A DNA stretch of 64,000 nucleotides from Candidatus Buchananbacteria bacterium CG10_big_fil_rev_8_21_14_0_10_33_19. GTDB taxonomy: Bacteria > Patescibacteria > ABY1 > 2-01-FULL-39-33. Numbering within the stretch: position 1 is the stretch's first letter; every line of letters begins with the position of its first letter. Position numbers and translations under genes: made by a program. The DNA lies in assembly GCA_002773855.1 (NCBI GenBank), contig PEZY01000005.1, forward strand, positions 147,435 to 211,434. Direction: 5' to 3'. This document shows positions 33,699 through 40,824 of the stretch, piece by piece. The notes under the pieces were generated by a model. That model made no database searches. It was given only the letters and a program-made list of their open reading frames with translations, and was not told the origin of the DNA.

Positions 33699-34415
33699 AT
33701 GAATAAAAAAACTATAAAAAAAATCTTAGAAGCCACTCCTAGTCTCTACAATAAAATAGCAGAAGACTTTTATCAAACCAGAAAAAAACCCTGGCCAATT
33801 ACCGATTTAATAAAATCATACACTGACTCAGCTAAAAACATTATAGATATTGGCTGCGGCAGTGGTCGACTATCAGAATTAATTGCTGACAATCAATATT
33901 ATCTAGGAATCGATAATTCCAGTGAGCTTATTAAGATTGCTCAGAATAATTATTATAACAGAAAAAACCTAACTTTTCAAGTCCAAGATATTACCGATAA
34001 TATCTTAACAACCAAGAAATTTGATTTGGGCTTAATGATTGCTGTTATTCATCATATACCTACTACTGAGTTACAATTAAAAATTCTCAAAAATATTTAT
34101 AAATCTCTAGCTATAGGCGGCGATCTAATCATCACCTCCTGGAACTTATGGCAAAAAGATTATCGTCATCACTTATTTAATTATAAATTAAAATTCAGAC
34201 AATATAAAATTCTATCTTTTAACGACGCCTTTATTCCTTGGAAAAAAAACAACGTCAATGAATCCAGATACGTTCATTCTTTTTCCAAAGCAGAATTAAA
34301 AAAATTACTAGAACTATCTGGTTTTCAAATACAAGAAATATTTTATGAGGCTAGTGGTCAAAAAACTTCTCGATTCAATGGTAAAAACTTAGTCGCCATT
34401 GCTACCAAGAAATAA
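33699..34415 (+). CDS. Trm9/ALKBH8-like tRNA wobble-uridine methyltransferase (candidate)
   Basis: 238 residues, class I SAM methyltransferase. YNKIAEDFYQTRKKPWP (17-33) strongly recalls the N-terminus of eukaryotic Trm9 (Y-x-x-I-A-x-x-F-x-x-T-R-x-K-P-W-P). IDIGCGSG (49-56) is the SAM loop; MIAVIHHI (113-120) matches the Trm9 AVVHH segment. A spacer then leads to AFIPW (177-181) and RYVHSFSKAELKKLL (190-204), also Trm9-like. Trm9 methyl-esterifies the cm5U34 made by Elongator/Elp3. Here it lies head-to-head with elp3, with no base between start codons. No Trm112 partner is visible. Functional assignment is inference from motif and neighbour. Confidence 0.72.
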   Translation: MNKKTIKKILEATPSLYNKIAEDFYQTRKKPWPITDLIKSYTDSAKNIIDIGCGSGRLSELIADNQYYLGIDNSSELIKIAQNNYYNRKNLTFQVQDITDNILTTKKFDLGLMIAVIHHIPTTELQLKILKNIYKSLAIGGDLIITSWNLWQKDYRHHLFNYKLKFRQYKILSFNDAFIPWKKNNVNESRYVHSFSKAELKKLLELSGFQIQEIFYEASGQKTSRFNGKNLVAIATKK

Positions 34416-34422
34416 TTAATAT

Positions 34423-34451
34423 TTAATATTGTTATTTATTAATGCTATAAT
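34423..34451 (+). promoter_or_regulatory. extended -10 promoter of the phosphohexomutase gene
   Basis: TTAATA (34423-34428), 17-bp spacer, TGC-TATAAT (-10 at 34446-34451). Leader of about 60 nt, no Shine-Dalgarno site. Confidence 0.55.
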
Positions 34452-34519
34452 AGACTATAGTTTTAAAGTTAGTAAAAAAACATTATTTTACAACTTTTAA
34501 GTTTTCAACTAATAGGACT

Positions 34520-35893
34520 ATGTCAAAAATAAATCAAACAATTTTTCGAGAATACGATATTAGAGGAAAATATCCTAGTGAAATAGACCTACAAACTGCC
34601 TATTTAATCGGCAAAGCTTTTGCGACTTCACTAAAAGCCAAAAAAATTGCGGCGGCTAGTGATCGACGCCAAGAATCGGCCACTATCATGCCGGCTTTTT
34701 TGTGTGGCATCAAAGACGCTGGTTGTAAAATATATTATTTAGGCATTAACAGCACGCCCACTGTTTTTTTTGCTGTCAAAGAAATGAAACTCGACGGTGG
34801 CGTGGCTTTTACCGCCTCCCACAATCCAATTGGCTACACTGGCTTAAAACTTTGTGACAAAAAAGGTTCACTACTTGGCTTAAATACCGGTGTTAAAAAA
34901 ATTAGGCAGCTAGCCCAAAAAATACCCACTCCTGTAAACAATACTTTTACTATGCCCGCCCATACTAATATTGACATAACTTCGGCTTATTATAAATTTG
35001 CCTCAAAAATTATTGACTTAGATAAAATCCGAGGTTTTAAAATAGTCCTTGATGCTAGTGGTGGCTCTGGTGCCAGATTAGCTGATTATTTTTTTGTCCG
35101 GCTACATTCTAAAATAATAAAAATGAACTTCAAACCCAATGACAAGTTTGCTGATCATGGTCCTAATCCGATGCTAGCCAAAAATCAAAAACTAGCTAGT
35201 CTAGAAGTCAAAAAAACCAAAGCTAATTTAGGCATTATCTATGATGGTGATGGCGACCGATCTATATTTATAGACGACACTGGAAAATTTATTAGTCCTT
35301 ATTACATTAATTGTTTATTAGCTAAGATAATACTTAGTAAATACAAAAAAATCGGCATAGTTATGGATGCTCGCCTTAGATTAGGCTTAAGTGAGGTTAT
35401 TAAAAATGCTGGCGGCACACCAATTATTTGTCGCTCTGGCTATTCAAATTTAGTAAAACTCATGCAAACCAAAAAAGCACTTTTTGGCTGTGAAAACTCT
35501 GGTCATTATTTTTTTAATTTTAAATTAATTGATAAAAAAACTAATTTTATTTTTGGTGATGCTATCATGCCTTCACTATTAATTTTGGAGTACTTAAAAG
35601 AAAATAAGCTATCACTCAAAGAAGCTATTACTGAATTCAAAAATAAATATTTTATTTCTGGAGAAATAAATTATGAAAATATAATTTTTGAAAAAGCCGA
35701 GAAATTATTAGCCAAAAAATATGCTAAATATAAAACTGATGATTTAGACGGCTTGTCTATTTATGGCGATGATTGGTTTGTTAATATGCGTCCTTCCAAA
35801 ACCGAGCCTATAGTCAGATTAAACATCGAAGCAAAAACCAAAGAAAATCTCCAAAAAATTACCCAAGAAGTGTCCAATTTAATTAAAAAATAA
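34520..35893 (+). CDS. phosphomannomutase/phosphoglucomutase
   Basis: 457 residues of the alpha-D-phosphohexomutase family. FTASHNP (98-103) holds the phosphoserine Ser100; YDGDGDRSIF is the metal-binding loop; GCENSGHYFF the sugar-specificity loop; RPSKTEPIVRLNIEA the phosphate-binding loop of the last domain. The GEXSGHXFF-type specificity loop is compatible with both glucose and mannose phosphates, so the name stays double. It would supply sugar-1-phosphates for nucleotide sugars used by the glycan operon. Single gene, ending at a bidirectional terminator shared with trpS. Confidence 0.92.
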   Translation: MSKINQTIFREYDIRGKYPSEIDLQTAYLIGKAFATSLKAKKIAAASDRRQESATIMPAFLCGIKDAGCKIYYLGINSTPTVFFAVKEMKLDGGVAFTASHNPIGYTGLKLCDKKGSLLGLNTGVKKIRQLAQKIPTPVNNTFTMPAHTNIDITSAYYKFASKIIDLDKIRGFKIVLDASGGSGARLADYFFVRLHSKIIKMNFKPNDKFADHGPNPMLAKNQKLASLEVKKTKANLGIIYDGDGDRSIFIDDTGKFISPYYINCLLAKIILSKYKKIGIVMDARLRLGLSEVIKNAGGTPIICRSGYSNLVKLMQTKKALFGCENSGHYFFNFKLIDKKTNFIFGDAIMPSLLILEYLKENKLSLKEAITEFKNKYFISGEINYENIIFEKAEKLLAKKYAKYKTDDLDGLSIYGDDWFVNMRPSKTEPIVRLNIEAKTKENLQKITQEVSNLIKK

Positions 35894-35897
35894 AGCC

Positions 35898-35927
35898 AAA
35901 AAACACAGAATAACTTCTGTGTTTTTT
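35898..35927. terminator. bidirectional terminator between phosphohexomutase and trpS
   Basis: Perfect stem AAAAAACACAGAA / TTCTGTGTTTTTT around TAAC; works for both converging genes. Confidence 0.9.
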
Positions 35928-35937
35928 AATATATTTT

Positions 35938-36885
35938 TTATTGTAAACCAATAATTTCTTTAATTTCTCCAATGCTTTTAGCCGCAATTTTTTCCGCTTT
36001 CTTCTGACCATCTTTTAAGACTTTATCAACATATTTACTATTCTTCAATAATTTTTCTTTCTGTTGTCTAAAATCTGTAAAATAATCATATACTCCTGCA
36101 GCAATTATAGCCTTTGTCTCACCCATTCGCTCTGGGTTAAATTCACCAGGCATATTTGTTTCAAAAGCCTGATAAATACCTCGTAAATTTTCAATGCCCT
36201 TGTCAGTAGTTACCGCTTTTTTAATTTTATCTAATATCACTTCTGCTGATTCATCAATACCTAACCAGTGTTTCTCGCCCAAAGATTTAGACATTTTTTT
36301 GTCTGGATCAGCCAAGCTCATGACTCTAGCTGTAGGGGTTAATAGTGGTTTAGCTTCTGGAAAAAAATTAGTCTTATATTTATTATTAAACCATCTAGCC
36401 ACATCTCTGGTTAATTCCACATGTTGAATCTGATCTTCACCGACCGGAATTAATTCACCTCGATACAATAATATATCAGCGGCTTGTAGAATTGGGTAAT
36501 CAAATAAACCCATATTAATATTCTTTAATTGTCGTCCAGATTTATCTTTAAACTGAGTCATCCGCTCTAGCTCGGCCACTGGTGTGACAGTATTAAATAT
36601 CCAAGCTAATTCTGTACACTGAGGCACTTGAGACTGAATAAAGATAGTCACTTTTTCAGGATCCAAGCCAGCCGCCAAATAATCAACTACTAAATTGAAA
36701 ATTTGTTGACGCTTGTCTTCTGGATTATAATTCTCGGTTATTGAATGATAATCCGCCACAAAAAAGAAACAATCATATTTCCCACTGTTTTGAATATCAA
36801 CCCAATTTTTTAGGGCTCCCAAATAATTTCCAATATGGAGTTGACCACTAGGTTGCATACCAGAAACCACTATTTGTTTTTTCAT
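35938..36885 (-). CDS. trpS: tryptophanyl-tRNA synthetase
   Basis: 315 residues from the ATG at 36885; a GTG nine bases earlier is a possible alternative. Class I synthetase: GMQPSGQLHIGNYLGAL carries the HIGH-type motif (HIGN) and DKKMSKSLG the KMSKS motif. DYPILQAADILLYRGELIPVGEDQIQHVELTRDVARWFN is the Trp/adenylate pocket of this family. Length normal. Signatures are intact. Confidence 0.97.
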   Translation of the reverse strand: MKKQIVVSGMQPSGQLHIGNYLGALKNWVDIQNSGKYDCFFFVADYHSITENYNPEDKRQQIFNLVVDYLAAGLDPEKVTIFIQSQVPQCTELAWIFNTVTPVAELERMTQFKDKSGRQLKNINMGLFDYPILQAADILLYRGELIPVGEDQIQHVELTRDVARWFNNKYKTNFFPEAKPLLTPTARVMSLADPDKKMSKSLGEKHWLGIDESAEVILDKIKKAVTTDKGIENLRGIYQAFETNMPGEFNPERMGETKAIIAAGVYDYFTDFRQQKEKLLKNSKYVDKVLKDGQKKAEKIAAKSIGEIKEIIGLQ

Positions 36886-36953
36886 ATTTACCACGTTAAA
36901 TTTGATTTATACTCTAGTGTCAGTATTAATTTGTAAGTAGTTTACCAAAAAAA

Positions 36954-36982
36954 TTGACAAACAACAAGCTTAGTTTTAAACT
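36954..36982 (+). promoter_or_regulatory. promoter of the small-gene pair
   Basis: TTGACA (36954-36959), 17-bp spacer, TAAACT (36977-36982), followed by two short genes and a terminator. Confidence 0.65.
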
Positions 36983-37027
36983 TAAAAAAGTAATCCTAAT
37001 CTCATAATCAAGAAAGGGTGGCTAAAT

Positions 37028-37114
37028 ATGACAGAGCATATGGGCATATTCTTACAGTACTTTTTCCTTCTAGGTATAATAATTATCATCATAAAAACCA
37101 TCAAGGAGTGGTAA
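37028..37114 (+). CDS. 28-residue membrane peptide
   Basis: Too short for ordinary calling. ATG at 37028, TAA at 37112-37114. Reads MTEHMGIFLQYFFLLG, continues with a run of Ile and ends KTIKEW, i.e. a single hydrophobic helix with a basic C-terminus. A GGGTGG sequence lies 7 nt before the ATG. The gene carries the AAGGAG ribosome site of the next gene in its last codons. Promoter, ribosome sites and terminator frame the pair, which supports both being real. Unknown function; a toxin-like or regulatory small membrane peptide is possible but unproven. Confidence 0.5.
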   Translation: MTEHMGIFLQYFFLLGIIIIIIKTIKEW

Positions 37115-37115
37115 A

Positions 37116-37289
37116 ATGAAATATAACAGCTGTCCTCACGCTCCACAATTATTTAAAAATGTTCTTTTCAAATTAATTCAAAATGACTTAGTTGTAATCT
37201 ATTGGTGTGATAAATGCAACGGTGAATTCAACCGTCGACCAACATCACTGGAGATTTTAGAAGCCAAGAACCTTGGTATCATCAAATAA
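37116..37289 (+). CDS. 57-residue zinc-ribbon-like protein
   Basis: Read by hand. ATG at 37116, TAA at 37287-37289, with AAGGAG ending 7 nt before the ATG. The sequence begins MKYNSCPHAPQLF and contains VVIYWCDKCNGEFNRRP. The pairs C-P-H and C-D-K-C form a plausible zinc-binding set, as in short zinc ribbons that bind nucleic acid or protein. It starts 1 bp after the upstream peptide's stop. Function unknown. It is followed by an excellent terminator 5 bp after the stop. Confidence 0.65.
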   Translation: MKYNSCPHAPQLFKNVLFKLIQNDLVVIYWCDKCNGEFNRRPTSLEILEAKNLGIIK

Positions 37290-37294
37290 CTTGG

Positions 37295-37317
37295 GGCAGA
37301 TATATCTGCCTTTTTTG
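37295..37317 (+). terminator. intrinsic terminator of the small-gene pair
   Basis: Stem GGCAGA / TCTGCC, loop TATA, six T then GTTT. Confidence 0.9.
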
Positions 37318-37367
37318 TTTACTAATTTATTATATTTAGTTTATCAACAACCACTGGCCAAAAACCC

Positions 37368-37396
37368 TTGACATCATTATTAATTATCGCTATACT
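37368..37396 (+). promoter_or_regulatory. strong promoter of the SpeD-like gene
   Basis: TTGACA (37368-37373), 17-bp spacer, TATACT (37391-37396). The 50-nt leader starts close to GTTCTTTAAAAAACTTT. Confidence 0.8.
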
Positions 37397-37449
37397 GGAT
37401 TCTAAAAGTTCTTTAAAAAACTTTACTAATTAATAAAAGATTAAAAGGA

Positions 37450-37839
37450 ATGAAAATTTCTGCCTTACGCTTGCTTTACAAAAAGCAAAAGGCGTGGGGA
37501 CTGACAGCAAGTATTGACTTGTCTGGATGCGACCATGAACTTATTCAATCGCCAAAAGCGATAAAACATTTCGTCAAAGAAATGATTACATCGATTAACA
37601 TGCAAACTCATGGACCAATGCATATCGAAAGATTTGCCGAGGGTCATTTGGAAGGTTATTCGGTAATGCAATTTCTTGAGACGTCGTCTCTAACAATTCA
37701 CTTTGATCACATGATCGGAGATCGGGCTTTTATTGATATTTTTAGTTGTAAATTTTTCGACCCAGACAAGGCGGCTAAATTTTCTAAAGAGTATTTTAAA
37801 GCAAATAAAGCAAGAACCAAAACAATTATTCGTTATTAA
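37450..37839 (+). CDS. SpeD-family (AdoMet decarboxylase-like) proenzyme, altered pocket
   Basis: 129 residues, the size of bacterial class 1b SpeD. SpeD enzymes cleave themselves to make a pyruvoyl group and decarboxylate S-adenosylmethionine for spermidine synthesis. Compared with Thermotoga SpeD (Ser63, His68, Cys83), the three catalytic residues can be placed at Ser79, His84 and Cys100 (LETSSLTIHF, DIFSCKFF). The flanking pocket residues differ: the usual E-S-H-x-x-x-H-T-W-P-E becomes T-S-S-x-x-x-H-F-D-H-M. GLTASIDLSGCD (17-28) matches the family's G-x-H-x-x-x-D-x-x-x-C opening. A different substrate or a non-enzyme role is therefore possible. An AAAAGGA sequence sits unusually close to the ATG. 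No other polyamine gene is nearby. Confidence 0.7.
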   Translation: MKISALRLLYKKQKAWGLTASIDLSGCDHELIQSPKAIKHFVKEMITSINMQTHGPMHIERFAEGHLEGYSVMQFLETSSLTIHFDHMIGDRAFIDIFSCKFFDPDKAAKFSKEYFKANKARTKTIIRY

Positions 37840-37892
37840 AATAACAAAACAAAAAACAGCAATTAATTGCTGTTTTTTGTTTTGTTATTTTA
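37837..37892. terminator. 28-bp perfect palindrome, bidirectional terminator
   Basis: The left arm 37837-37864 is the exact complement of 37865-37892 with A- and T-rich flanks around CAGCAATT. It contains the stop codons of both the SpeD-like gene and the converging half-MFS gene. Confidence 0.9.
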
Positions 37893-38537
37893 TTTTCTGA
37901 TCAACCAAAAGTCCTTCCAATCACCACTTTTCATATCTCGTTTAATAAATATTAAAAACAAGCTACCCAACAGATTAAAGATGACAACTAATATAAAAAC
38001 CCATTTAAAGCCTAAATAGTAAGCCAAGCTACCGCCAATAGCTCCAGTCATAGCTGAACCAATATCAGTCAATGTATAATAAACACCTAATTCCGTACCC
38101 TCTTTACCATTGTCTAAATGACGATGGAAAATTGCCATATAAGCTGGGAAAGTAGCTGCTGTCACCGCTCCATAAATAGCTTGAACTAAATATAACTGAG
38201 GCACTGTTTTAATAAACACATAAGCCAATGGTACAAGTGACATAATAATTGAACCGATAAACACCACCCAAAAATCATCTCTCTCGCCTTTAATCTTATC
38301 AATCAATGTAGCCAAAGGAATTTGAGCTATGCTTTTAGTAACCAGAAATATAGTCATAGCAATACCAGCCACCTGAATATTAGCCCCATCTATATAGTCA
38401 GTTATAAAGACAGCAAAGATTGGTCCTAGTAAACCATAGCTACCGACTATTATTAAATCAGAAATAATCATCCAACGTATCACTGAGCTAAAATTAAACA
38501 TTAAATAATTTTGCCACCCAGAATACCTTTTATTCAT
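37890..38537 (-). CDS. half-size MFS-like membrane protein
   Basis: 215 residues with six hydrophobic helices; LGPIFAVFITDYIDGANIQVAG, KSIAQIPLATLIDKIKGERDDFW (the loop 2-3 G-x-x-x-D-R-like motif) and LYLVQAIYGAVTAATFPAYMAIFHRHL match the N-terminal half of MFS permeases. Normal MFS proteins have 12 helices in about 400 residues. The reading frame ends cleanly at a terminator with no remnant of a second half, so this is either a truncated gene or a six-helix protein acting as a homodimer. Starts 18 bp after rnj. Confidence 0.8.
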   Translation of the reverse strand: MNKRYSGWQNYLMFNFSSVIRWMIISDLIIVGSYGLLGPIFAVFITDYIDGANIQVAGIAMTIFLVTKSIAQIPLATLIDKIKGERDDFWVVFIGSIIMSLVPLAYVFIKTVPQLYLVQAIYGAVTAATFPAYMAIFHRHLDNGKEGTELGVYYTLTDIGSAMTGAIGGSLAYYLGFKWVFILVVIFNLLGSLFLIFIKRDMKSGDWKDFWLIRK

Positions 38538-38554
38538 ATTATTTTTTTAATAAA

Positions 38555-40585
38555 TTAAACTTCAATAATGACTGGTAAAATCATTGGTCGCTTTTCTGTT
38601 TTTTGAAATAAAAATTTACCAATTTCATTTCTAAGTTTTTCCCTGATAATTTGTTCATCAGGTGAGGTCTTAGGATTATGATCTTTTAAAAGTTTCTTAG
38701 CTTTTTGTCTGGTCATTTCAATTAATTTTTTATTCTCTTTCATATAAACAAAACCTCGAGAAATTAAATCTGGATTATGAACTAGTTCGCCAGTTTTACG
38801 ACTAATAGTAGCGATAATTACTAACATACCATCTTCGGCCATCATCTGACGATCACGTAAAATAATATTATGACTATCAGAAACACCTAAGCCGTCAACG
38901 AACACATAATCAGTAATCGCCTTTTTATTAGAAATACGACCACCTTTTTTATCAAATTCCATTATGGTTCCATTGTTGGGTACAAATATTCTGTCCCTTC
39001 TAAAGCCATCATTAATAGCTAATTTTTCTGCTTCTTTTAACATATAATGATTAGCATAAACTGGAATATAATAATCCGGTTTAACAGTTTTCAAAAAATG
39101 AAGAATATCATCACGATTGCCGTGTCCGGATATATGAATATCCATTAAATTACCATGAATAACATTGTCACATTGACGATATAAATTATCTTTTAATCTT
39201 TGAATGGTTCTTTCATTACCAGGGATAATGGAAGACGATAAAACAACAGTGTCGTTTTTTCTTAATTTAATACTTCGATGGCTACCATCAATGATACGTG
39301 ATAAAACAGCATTACTTTCACCTTGGGCTCCAGTACATAAAACCACTACCTTATTATCAGGATAGTCAGCTATTTGTTCAGTTTTAATAATAACTCCTTT
39401 AGCCGACTTAATGTAACCTAATTTTTGAGCGATTTCGACATTCATCTTCATACTATAACCATCTAAAGCCACTTTCTTGCCCAACTCTTCAACCATAGCA
39501 ATAATCCAACCTATTCTTTCTATTTGAGAAGAAAAAGTACCAATAATTAATCGGCCATTAGCCTCTGCAATAATCTGATGCAGATTTTTTTTCATCTCTT
39601 CACTGTTAGTACTAGGCTTAAAATTAATAGACCCTAAACTTTCTAACATCAAAATTCTTGGACTAGGCAAACTAGCTAAATGACTATAGTCTACTAATGG
39701 AATATTATTTTTATCTCTTTCCATAGTCCAATCTCCAGGATGAATAACTGTACCATTTGGAGTTTTCAAAACTACACCCACAGCATCCATAATAGAGTGC
39801 TCGATTTGGAAAAAACTAACTGCAAATGAACCTAATTTTATTTGATCAGTTATTTTGTTTATAACAATAGTTTTTAAATTTTTAAAACTATCCTTCTTAT
39901 AATCCTCTAGTCTATGTTTAACCATAGCCAATGTCATATTCATACCAACTACTGGCGGATAGCCTAATTTTTCTAATAAAATTGGTGTTGCCCCAATATG
40001 ATCCAAATGGCCATGAGATAAAATAACACCTTTAATGTCCTTTTCTCGGCCCTTTAAATAATCTGGGTTAGGAATAATATAATCAATACCAGGCATGTCC
40101 TCTTCTGGAAACTGAATGCCCATATCCAAAATAATGATATCACCACGATATTCAAAAACAGTCATATTTCTTCCCACTTCCTCGCAACCACCAATAGGTA
40201 TAATCTTCAAAACATCTTCATTAGATCTTGATATAACTGGAGTTTGAATTTTAGATTTAGTTGAAGTAGATTGAAACTGTCTAGGAGCGATGTTCTGATT
40301 TACTGATAGTGGTTTTTTAGGACCAGCAGATCTAGGTCTAATCTGAAACCCTGGCTTTGGTTGATTATTTTTATTGACACCTAAGCTAATACCACCTAAT
40401 AATTTATCTTCATATTGATCAAGCGGTACTTTAGGAATGTCCTTAGTAATTTTGTGTTGACTAGCTATATTAGAGGCGTTATTAATTTTATTAGCCCCCG
40501 GTTTATGATAACCTCGGTTATTATTACGTCTAATATTTTTGCTATCAGCTCCAATATTAGAACGACTTTTCTCTTCGTTACTCAT
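38555..40585 (-). CDS. rnj: ribonuclease J with basic N-terminal extension
   Basis: 676 residues; RNase J is usually about 550. The metallo-beta-lactamase/beta-CASP core begins near residue 128 (LKIIPIGGCEEVGRNMTVFEY), with LSHGHLDHIG near residue 190 as the zinc site, DWTMERD, then beta-CASP (GTFSSQIERIGWI, VLCTGAQGESNAVLSRI, SSSIIPGNERTI) and the HISGHGNRDDI motif. The C-terminal domain ends KTEKRPMILPVIIEV. It performs 5'-3' exo- and endonuclease mRNA turnover and rRNA maturation. The first 110 residues are Asn/Lys/Arg-rich and low-complexity, likely RNA-binding or disordered. It lies downstream of the tRNA-like sequence on the same strand. Confidence 0.95.
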   Translation of the reverse strand: MSNEEKSRSNIGADSKNIRRNNNRGYHKPGANKINNASNIASQHKITKDIPKVPLDQYEDKLLGGISLGVNKNNQPKPGFQIRPRSAGPKKPLSVNQNIAPRQFQSTSTKSKIQTPVISRSNEDVLKIIPIGGCEEVGRNMTVFEYRGDIIILDMGIQFPEEDMPGIDYIIPNPDYLKGREKDIKGVILSHGHLDHIGATPILLEKLGYPPVVGMNMTLAMVKHRLEDYKKDSFKNLKTIVINKITDQIKLGSFAVSFFQIEHSIMDAVGVVLKTPNGTVIHPGDWTMERDKNNIPLVDYSHLASLPSPRILMLESLGSINFKPSTNSEEMKKNLHQIIAEANGRLIIGTFSSQIERIGWIIAMVEELGKKVALDGYSMKMNVEIAQKLGYIKSAKGVIIKTEQIADYPDNKVVVLCTGAQGESNAVLSRIIDGSHRSIKLRKNDTVVLSSSIIPGNERTIQRLKDNLYRQCDNVIHGNLMDIHISGHGNRDDILHFLKTVKPDYYIPVYANHYMLKEAEKLAINDGFRRDRIFVPNNGTIMEFDKKGGRISNKKAITDYVFVDGLGVSDSHNIILRDRQMMAEDGMLVIIATISRKTGELVHNPDLISRGFVYMKENKKLIEMTRQKAKKLLKDHNPKTSPDEQIIREKLRNEIGKFLFQKTEKRPMILPVIIEV

Positions 40586-40681
40586 TTTATTTATTTTTTA
40601 ATATCGGCTTAACAACCGACCCCTTATACGGGAATTTTAATTAATTTTATCAATCATTATAATGATCGACATTTCGAGCTC

Positions 40682-40699
40682 AATAGGACTAATCCTATT
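40682..40699 (-). other. hairpin between the tRNA-like sequence and rnj
   Basis: AATAGGA-CTAA-TCCTATT, with ATCATTATAATGAT 40 bp further on. No T-run, so a processing site or mRNA leader structure is more likely than a terminator. Confidence 0.4.
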
Positions 40700-40704
40700 A
40701 TTTA

Positions 40705-40806
40705 TGTCGAGGGAGAGACTCGAACTCTCACGAGTAAAAAACTCACTACGTCCCAAAGGTAGGTCTGGCTACCGGTAGTTAGACCTACCAATTACGCCAC
40801 TTCGAC
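40705..40806 (-). tRNA. anomalous tRNA-like gene, anticodon uncertain (UGG-like)
   Basis: Minus strand, 102 nt. Acceptor strand GTCGAAG pairs with CCTCGAC (one mismatch), discriminator A, no encoded CCA. The T-arm GAGAG-TTCGAGT-CTCTC is perfect. A long variable arm TGAGTTTTTTACTCGT recalls class II (Leu/Ser) tRNAs. The middle is abnormal: after TGGCGTAATTGGTAG come 22 extra bases, giving two D-loop-like GGTAG motifs and two alternating hairpins, GGTAG-GTCTAA-CTACC and GGTAG-CCAGAC-CTACC. The best anticodon arm is CTACC-TTTGGGA-CGTAG (UGG, Pro), with a C-C mismatch at its last pair. It could be a tRNA with a duplicated D-arm, a class II tRNA read wrongly by me, or a pseudo-tRNA. Confidence 0.5.
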
Positions 40807-40824
40807 TTAATCAAGTATTTTTGA

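Noticed and set aside
40415..40612. Plus-strand frame opposite the rnj N-terminal extension
   Set aside because: Shadow of AT-rich low-complexity coding sequence, no signals.
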